A stretch of DNA of 10,357 bases, taken from JBBRMQ01 sp038230775 (GTDB lineage Bacteria; Acidobacteriota; Thermoanaerobaculia; Gp7-AA8). The notes under the pieces are model-generated. The model saw only the letters and a list, made by a program, of their open reading frames with translations. It searched no databases and had not been told where the DNA came from. Shown one piece after another: positions 5,949 to 10,357 of the stretch. The stretch covers positions 1 through 10,357 of the forward strand of contig JBBRMQ010000153.1 in assembly GCA_038230775.1 (NCBI GenBank). Reading direction: 5' to 3'. Made by a program: the position numbers and the translations under genes. Position 1 is the first letter of the stretch. Each line of letters starts with the position of its first letter.

Positions 5949-6580
5949 CCAGAAAGATCCCCACATTCGAACGATGGGAAATGCAGCGCGATGTTAGGGC
6001 GGGCTTCAGCCCGTTCCGAGCGAGCATTCTTGCGTTGATTCTGCTGGCCGGCTGTTCCTTCTTTTCAAAGTCGCAGAGCAGGTTCTACTCGATCGATCGC
6101 ATCCCCGGCACTCCCGCCGCGACGGTGCGCGGCCTTCCAATCGGGATCGACTCGCTCGAAGTGCCGCCCGGTTTCGATCGGCGCGAGATCGTGGTCCAGA
6201 AGGCGAATCACGCGCTCGACGTGCGTGGCAAGGAGCAGTGGTCCGCGTCTCTCGCGCCGATGGTGCTGCACACGCTCGCGTTCGACCTCGCCAGCCGGTT
6301 GCCGGAGGGGATGATCGTTCTGCCGGGCGAATCGAAGCCGATCGCGATGCGCTCGATGGACGTGGCGTTCGAGGAAATCGTCGCCGGACCGGAGTCGAAG
6401 GTCGTTCTCGACGCGCGATGGATCCTGCGCGGCGCGAACGGCGCCGATGTCACGCGGCACGAGCGCATCGAGACGCCGATCTCGTCGCTCGACAGCGCGA
6501 GCATCGCGACCGGGATCAGCCAGGCCGTCGCCGAGCTGGCGGATCGCATCGTGGCGCAGCTCGGCGATCCGCGGGCGTGA
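5945..6580 (+). CDS. pqiC: PqiC-like ABC transport auxiliary lipoprotein
   Basis: 211 residues. The ATG at 5945 overlaps the pqiB stop (ATGA) and follows a purine-rich ribosome-binding stretch (GGGGAGAGGG). A lipobox LLAGC marks lipidation, with the Cys near residue 37, after a hydrophobic segment SILALILLAG. The mature part matches the ABC_trans_aux/PqiC family: SRFYSIDRIPG, then GIDSLEVPPGFDRREIVVQ, RLPEGMIVLPG, VAFEEIVAGPESKVVLDARWIL and a C-terminal helix QAVAELADRIVAQL. In the family this outer-membrane lipoprotein partners PqiB. The signal peptide has an unusually long N-terminal lead of about 27 residues; part of it (RAGFSPF) is encoded by a palindrome, CGGGCT-TC-AGCCCG at 6000-6013. 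The gene is open, but its partners are broken, so it may be functionally orphaned. Confidence 0.86.
   Translation: MTRKIPTFERWEMQRDVRAGFSPFRASILALILLAGCSFFSKSQSRFYSIDRIPGTPAATVRGLPIGIDSLEVPPGFDRREIVVQKANHALDVRGKEQWSASLAPMVLHTLAFDLASRLPEGMIVLPGESKPIAMRSMDVAFEEIVAGPESKVVLDARWILRGANGADVTRHERIETPISSLDSASIATGISQAVAELADRIVAQLGDPRA
6000..6013. repeat. GGGCTTCAGCCC palindrome inside pqiC leader
   Basis: Six-bp perfect arms (CGGGCT and AGCCCG) around TC. It resembles the core GGCTTTAGCC of the element at 4877-4908. It lies in the part of the reading frame that precedes the lipoprotein signal's hydrophobic core and is translated in frame. Confidence 0.6.
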
Positions 6581-6616
6581 CCATCTTCGTGGACCGATTC
6601 GTGCAGCGAGACATCC

Positions 6617-7951
6617 GTGTCCATCGATCACGCCGACGAGATCCACGTCGTCATCCCCTCGAATCCGGCGCGTGAGCAGTTGAGCGCTCTTGCCTCCGAA
6701 TTGCTCCAGCGACGCGAGGTGATTCTCGAAACGTGGCGCGCCGCCGGTGCCGCGGATCCCGAGGGCACCATCGCGTCATCCCTTTCGCGCGCGCAATTCA
6801 ACGACCACATCCCCGCGGTTCTCGATTGCTTCGGGCACACGATTCAGGAGTGGCCCGGTGTCGAGAACCTCGCCGCGGACGAGCTGCAGACGATGAAAGT
6901 GTGCGAGCACGGACTGCAGCGCTGGCAGCAGGGATATCAACTGCGGGAGCTCGTTCGCGAGTGGGGATTCCTTCAGATCTGCGTCGGCGAAGAGCTGGAA
7001 CGATTCGCCGCCGCCCGACCGTCACTGGAGCGCAGCGTGATGCCGGCAGCGCGACGCGCCTGGGCGCAACTGTGTGCCGATGGCGTCACTGAAAGCGCGA
7101 CGCAGTACTGGCGTCTCCATCAGACCGAATCGGCGGGGCACGTCAACGACCTCGAGCAGGCGCTCTCGGCAATCCACGAGATCGAGCGCTCTCGCGCCGA
7201 AGCTTGGCGTACCGCGGCGCACGACCTTCGCGGCAGCGTCACGGTGGTCAAAGGGGCGACGTCGCTGCTGAGCTCGGGTGGAGAAGTCACGGAGATTCTC
7301 AGCAACAGCGTGGCGACGCTCCACGACATGCTGAACGACCTACTCAGTCTCGCACGACTGGAAGCCGGTCACGAACAGCGCGAGCTCTCGGAGTTCGATG
7401 CAGCAGTCGTTCTGCGCGACTTCTGCACGTCATCGCAGACGATCGCCACCGGCCGCGGATTGTTTCTGAAGATGGATGGCCCCGGCACAATGCCGGTCGA
7501 AGGCGACAAGACCAAGGTCATTCGCATTCTTCAAAATCTGCTTCTCAACGCGGTGAAGTACACGGAGCGCGGCGGCGTTTCCGTAACGTGGGGGCTGGAC
7601 AAGACTCGCGATACCGATCGCTGGACTTTCTCGGTACAGGACACCGGTCCCGGCATCGATGAAGCGGAGGCGGCGCCGCTGGCGCAGGAGATTCACGCGG
7701 CGACGACGCTCGCACAGGAAGCAGCGGACGCGAGCACGGACCGCCGTCGCGATATTGCTCCCGCAGTGACGCTCGTCTCCGCTTCGAAAGCGCTCCCTCC
7801 CGGACAGCAGCCAGGCGAAGGCGTGGGCCTGTCGATCGTGAAGCGTCTTTGCGAGATTCTCGACGCCAGCCTCGAGCTCGCGACCAAGCCTGGTCACGGT
7901 TCGACCTTCCGCGTGATCCTCCCGCGCGCCTACGACAAACGTCCCGCGTAA
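6617..7951 (+). CDS. Sensor histidine kinase with RsbRD-like N-terminal domain
   Basis: 444 residues from GTG at 6617. Residues about 15-165 look like the RsbRD N-terminal (globin-like) domain, with the recognisable helix CEHGLQRWQQGYQLRELVREW. No membrane segment is present, so it is cytoplasmic. The dimerisation/phospho-acceptor helix carries AAHDLRGSVTVVKG with His202. The ATPase domain shows the N-box NLLLNAVKYT (Asn311), the G1 box DTGPGI (Asp342), the G2 box GEGVGLSIVKRL (about 400-411) and a final GHGSTFRVILP. Between G1 and G2 lie about 50 residues, mostly Ala/Gln/Glu/Ser rich, without the usual phenylalanine motif. No response regulator is adjacent, so it is an orphan kinase whose partner cannot be named. 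It begins 36 nt after pqiC and may share its transcript. Confidence 0.93.
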   Translation: MSIDHADEIHVVIPSNPAREQLSALASELLQRREVILETWRAAGAADPEGTIASSLSRAQFNDHIPAVLDCFGHTIQEWPGVENLAADELQTMKVCEHGLQRWQQGYQLRELVREWGFLQICVGEELERFAAARPSLERSVMPAARRAWAQLCADGVTESATQYWRLHQTESAGHVNDLEQALSAIHEIERSRAEAWRTAAHDLRGSVTVVKGATSLLSSGGEVTEILSNSVATLHDMLNDLLSLARLEAGHEQRELSEFDAAVVLRDFCTSSQTIATGRGLFLKMDGPGTMPVEGDKTKVIRILQNLLLNAVKYTERGGVSVTWGLDKTRDTDRWTFSVQDTGPGIDEAEAAPLAQEIHAATTLAQEAADASTDRRRDIAPAVTLVSASKALPPGQQPGEGVGLSIVKRLCEILDASLELATKPGHGSTFRVILPRAYDKRPA

Positions 7952-7955
7952 TCTG

Positions 7956-7976
7956 CGATCATTCGCGCGATGATCG
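7956..7976. repeat. Inverted repeat spanning the start of the hydrolase stub
   Basis: CGATCAT (7956-7962) and ATGATCG (7970-7976) are perfect 7-bp arms around TCGCGCG. The right arm contains the ATG of the downstream remnant, and the left arm begins 5 nt after the kinase stop. It could be an operator, a hairpin over the start codon or chance. Confidence 0.4.
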
Positions 7977-8206
7977 TTCTCGCGACGCTCCTCTCTGTCG
8001 TCATCGGCGGCGCGCTTCCGCCGTGGACGGAAGGCACGCTCGACATCCATCAGATCGACACCGGCCGCGGCAACTCTGCGCTGTTCGTCGAACGGCCCGA
8101 GTGGACGTTCGAACAGCCCGTGGAGGTGCGACACCCAGCAGGGTGGTTGAGCCCGGTTCGATGGACGTTCCGTACATCTTTGCTTGCAGGTCGAGCGGGT
8201 TTCTGA
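7970..8206 (+). pseudogene. MBL-fold hydrolase, N-terminal stub
   Basis: The open frame is 78 codons, but only the first 40 residues look like a protein family. A short signal-like hydrophobic start (MIVLATLLSVVIGGA) is followed by LPPWTEGTLDIHQIDTGRGN and SALFV. That is the beginning of secreted metallo-beta-lactamase-fold hydrolases common in Acidobacteriota, which continue with a TTLLVDAG-type strand and the HxHxDH metal site. Here family resemblance stops after Val40 (8087-8089). None of the metal ligands is present, and the rest (ERPEWTFEQPVEV onward) is unrelated. I read it as the 5' end of a gene cut by deletion or insertion. The family call rests on a short segment. Confidence 0.62.
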
Positions 8207-8245
8207 CACGATGATTACCCCTCTACTCATCAAACAGAAATGCAG
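8090..8245. other. Unassigned spacer after the hydrolase stub
   Basis: Between the end of recognisable hydrolase sequence and the next gene's leader I find no supported gene. TGGACGTTC occurs twice, exactly 60 bp apart (8102-8110 and 8162-8170), but the sequences following the two copies do not match. The spacer could be a fragment of a dispersed repeat or the debris of a deletion. I cannot identify it. Confidence 0.5.
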
Positions 8246-8274
8246 TTCGCGCAGGCGCGAAGGAGCCCCTCCTG
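8246..8274 (+). promoter_or_regulatory. Hairpin, Shine-Dalgarno and CTG start region
   Basis: TTCGCGC (8246-8252) and GCGCGAA (8255-8261) form a hairpin that ends on the first base of a good Shine-Dalgarno, AGGAG (8261-8265). The start codon CTG (8272-8274) follows after 6 nt. AGGAG can also pair with CTCCT (8269-8273), just 3 nt downstream and overlapping the start codon. Two mutually competing small structures therefore bracket the initiation site, which could tune translation. Pairing is seen; regulation is inferred. Confidence 0.55.
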
Positions 8275-10251
8275 AAATTTCAACGTGTTCTCATCGCGGC
8301 AGTTGTGTCGTTGCTCGGCGTCGCTGCCATAGCCGAGGCGCAGAGCCCCTGGTTGTCGAGCGGGCGAGTCTCGAAAAGGCTCTCTCCGAAAGACGAGGCT
8401 CTTTCCAAAACGCTCGAGACGAGCGTCGGAGCACAATGGCTCGACGGCACGTTTCACTTTCAGTACGGAACAAATTGCACCATCATCGGCGGCGCGTACG
8501 AGGAGAACATGATCACATCGTACGCCGGCTACTGGGGGCGATCGGATGCTACATATCCCGCGGTCGGGGATGTGTACCTGGGACATGTGTTCCTGAGCAT
8601 CCCGGGGAACGCCTGTGCCGACGGAATCACTGATGCATTGATTTATGTGAATCTTCCGACGGCCACCAACTTCTATTTCGACAGCCAGAATCAGATTCAC
8701 TGTTACTACAATTCGCCGTTCAATAATCCGAACAGGAATTGGACTGACGTCACAAACGATCCGAATAGCGGGTGTCAGACGAATCCCGCTTTCTCTCCCG
8801 GGTACGGCTACCAAATCGCTTGGCCGAGCCTCCCGACCGGTGCTTACTTCGAAGTTCAGTTCCCGCTTCAGTCAAGGGTCAACCATAGCGGCCTGAGCGA
8901 TTCCGGATCGAGACTTCTCGCGCGCCTCTCTTCTTCTGATACACCTAACTCACCGAGTCGGCCGAACAACAATCCGCAGTATCCCGATCAGTGGGTGTTC
9001 GTCGCCGCGAATCCACCCTCCGTCACATACCCGGCACCGGCCACGACACTCATCACGACCAACAGCGCGCACACCCAAGGAATCGTCTACAACCACTTTG
9101 CATCCGGCAATGTTTATTTCGACATCGGAACATCGAGCTCGTACGGTACGGTGACAGGCCCGTATTTCGTGGATGGAAGTCAGAACGGTGTCTACGCCGA
9201 TCAGGATTGGACCTTGCTAGCTCCCGGAACGCCCTATCATTGGAGAGTGCGGTTCGCCACCTCGACCGCCACGGTGGCGGGCGCTGACCAGACGTTCACA
9301 ACGAGCGGCACGCCGGTCGTTGTCCGCCGTCGGGGCGACTTCAACGCGGACGGCAGGGCAGACTTGGTTTGGCGTAACAGCTCGAGTGGCACAAGCACAG
9401 TGTGGATGATGAATGGCACGAATATCGGCGTCGGGTCGGGAACAACAAGCCTGCAGATCAACAGTTCGTATACCGTCGCCGCCGTCGGTGACTTCAATGG
9501 CGATGGCAAAGCCGACCTGGCGTGGCGCAACAATTCGACTGGCGAAACCATTCTCTGGTTGATGGACGGAATCAACGCCATTTCTGGATCGGGTTATCTC
9601 GCGACTATCCCCCCTCCGTGGCAGATTGTGGGAGTGGGAGACTTCAACGGCGATACGCGATCGGACCTTCTGTGGCGGAACGCGACGACCGGGGAGAACT
9701 CGATCTGGCTCCTGAACGGCACGGCTATCCAGGCGGGATCCGGTTCCATTCTGACGATCAGCGACACGAACTGGACCGTCGGCGGAGTGGGCGACTTCAA
9801 TCAGGATGGCCGGTCCGACATTCTCTGGCGCAACAACACGACCGGAACGAGCTCGATAACAATGATGAACGGAACATCGGTCGGCAGCGGCTCGGGCAGC
9901 ACGTTCCTGCAGATCGGCGCTGCGTGGCGCGTGGCTGCCGTCGCGGATCTCAACGGCGACGGCTATGCAGACGTGTTGTGGCGGAACGCGACCACCGGCC
10001 AGGACATGGTGTGGCTGATGAACGGAACAAATACGATCGCCGGATCGGGTGAGACCGTGCAGGTCGCGGACCTAAATTGGAATGTTGCGGCCACGGGCGA
10101 CTTCAACGGCGATGGCCGCGAGGATCTCGCATGGCGCAACAACGCGACCGGCGTCAGCTCCATCTGGCTGATGAACGGAACGTCAATCGGAGCCGGCTCG
10201 GGCACCTTGCTCGACGTCCCACCGCCCTGGGCGATCGCCGGACCGAAATGA
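8272..10251 (+). CDS. Secreted FG-GAP/VCBS repeat protein
   Basis: 659 residues if translation starts at CTG 8272. That start gives a complete signal peptide (KFQRVLIAAVVSLLGVAAIAEA, cleavage before QSPW) and sits 6 nt after AGGAG. No ATG, GTG or TTG exists in frame between the upstream stop at 8212 and GTG 8305, and starting at 8305 would remove the positive end and half the core of the signal. The mature protein begins with about 220 residues I do not recognise, rich in Tyr/Asn and with four cysteines that could form disulfides. A fibronectin-III-like segment follows (PGTPYHWRVRFATST). Six FG-GAP/VCBS repeats fill residues about 355-659, each with a calcium-loop motif of the form DFNGDGRADLLWRN and the ending WLMNGT. 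Such repeats usually form a beta-propeller on secreted or surface proteins. There is no sorting domain or anchor. Function is unknown; adhesion or binding is the usual guess for the repeats. Confidence 0.92.
   Translation: MKFQRVLIAAVVSLLGVAAIAEAQSPWLSSGRVSKRLSPKDEALSKTLETSVGAQWLDGTFHFQYGTNCTIIGGAYEENMITSYAGYWGRSDATYPAVGDVYLGHVFLSIPGNACADGITDALIYVNLPTATNFYFDSQNQIHCYYNSPFNNPNRNWTDVTNDPNSGCQTNPAFSPGYGYQIAWPSLPTGAYFEVQFPLQSRVNHSGLSDSGSRLLARLSSSDTPNSPSRPNNNPQYPDQWVFVAANPPSVTYPAPATTLITTNSAHTQGIVYNHFASGNVYFDIGTSSSYGTVTGPYFVDGSQNGVYADQDWTLLAPGTPYHWRVRFATSTATVAGADQTFTTSGTPVVVRRRGDFNADGRADLVWRNSSSGTSTVWMMNGTNIGVGSGTTSLQINSSYTVAAVGDFNGDGKADLAWRNNSTGETILWLMDGINAISGSGYLATIPPPWQIVGVGDFNGDTRSDLLWRNATTGENSIWLLNGTAIQAGSGSILTISDTNWTVGGVGDFNQDGRSDILWRNNTTGTSSITMMNGTSVGSGSGSTFLQIGAAWRVAAVADLNGDGYADVLWRNATTGQDMVWLMNGTNTIAGSGETVQVADLNWNVAATGDFNGDGREDLAWRNNATGVSSIWLMNGTSIGAGSGTLLDVPPPWAIAGPK
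9334..10248 (+). repeat. Six 153-bp coding repeats (VCBS modules)
   Basis: The repeat units begin at 9334, 9487, 9637, 9790, 9943 and 10096, giving periods of 153, 150, 153, 153 and 153 bp. Each encodes (G/A)D(F/L)N followed by a D/G-rich loop, then DLxWRN, a TG turn, WLMNGT and a GSG linker. The DNA is well conserved in the loop (for example GGCGACTTCAACGGCGATGG at 10096). The third unit's loop has DTRSD in place of DGRSD, so one glycine of the calcium loop is changed. Confidence 0.93.
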
Positions 10252-10357
10252 ACGGCATCGGCAGGTCGGGCCGGATGCCGAACGATCGATGTGTCCCGAA
10301 TTAGTTCATGGCTAGGAAACGTTCGCAAGTGTGCGGCGGCCTGGAGCGGGACGCTAC
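10252..10357. other. Terminal 106 bases, no supported gene
   Basis: A 7-bp stem (CGGCATC 10253-10259 with GATGCCG 10274-10280) follows directly after the VCBS stop codon but has no T-tract, so it is at best a weak terminator. An ATG at 10308 opens a frame of 16 codons to the window edge (MARKRSQVCGG), without a ribosome-binding site; it cannot be judged from this window. Confidence 0.5.

Noticed and set aside
4931..6580. Single 549-codon frame joining the pqi region to the lipoprotein
   Set aside because: Only parts of it (about 5327-5778 and 5945-6580) are real coding frame; the rest is out-of-frame translation of the pqiA and pqiB remnants. It is not a true fusion protein.
8110..8170. tRNA-like segment because of GGTTCGA
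   Set aside because: No complementary T-stem, anticodon arm or acceptor stem can be built around it.
7430..8233. Minus-strand open frame of 267 codons
   Set aside because: It lies antisense to the kinase ATPase domain with its conserved boxes and shows only Arg-rich shadow composition.
10253..10280. Terminator after the VCBS gene
   Set aside because: The stem is only 7 bp with a 14-nt loop and no T-tract follows.
10308..10357. Start of another gene at the window end
   Set aside because: Only 16 codons are visible, with no ribosome-binding site and no recognisable motif.

Overview
The window looks like a chromosomal piece of a GC-rich Gram-negative soil or sediment bacterium, most likely an Acidobacteriota-type genome. 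The clues are an Oar-like TonB-dependent receptor with an N-terminal carboxypeptidase-regulatory-like domain, a secreted FG-GAP/VCBS repeat protein, a DUF983 protein, a histidine kinase with an RsbRD-like N-terminus, and dispersed short palindromes. The taxonomic call is inference from gene families, not from a marker gene. I see no tRNA, rRNA, CRISPR array or transposase.

Layout. Positions 1-336 hold a non-coding repeat block with a strict 8-bp register: a G-rich array, a long imperfect palindrome, then C-rich arrays. On the minus strand, a STAS-domain anti-anti-sigma protein (548-904) overlaps a small hypothetical ORF (327-575) whose last codons run into the array. Divergent from these is a translationally coupled pair, a DUF983 membrane protein (967-1359) and a CPXCG cysteine-rich mini-protein (1356-1544). 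A large outer-membrane receptor follows (1768-4800), closed by a textbook intrinsic terminator and a 58-bp hairpin element.

From 4950 to 6580 lies what was once a pqiABC-type (MCE) envelope lipid-transport operon. It is visibly broken: the first half of PqiA joins directly, out of frame, to the C-terminal half of PqiB. The PqiB part carries a second, single-base frameshift, and only the PqiC-like lipoprotein is open throughout. A histidine kinase follows (6617-7951). Next is a roughly 40-residue N-terminal stub of what looks like an MBL-fold hydrolase (7970-8089). The last gene is a secreted FG-GAP/VCBS protein (8272-10251) with six 51-residue repeats; its only plausible start is a CTG codon placed 6 nt after a good Shine-Dalgarno sequence.

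The region reads as an ordinary chromosomal segment under erosion: two decayed loci (pqiAB and the MBL stub), several small palindromic elements and a minisatellite-like block. I found no convincing new multi-gene system. The most worthwhile observations are the palindrome/G-quadruplex-prone repeat block, the internally deleted pqi operon, the CTG start with its competing RNA hairpins, and the long, atypical ATP lid of the kinase.
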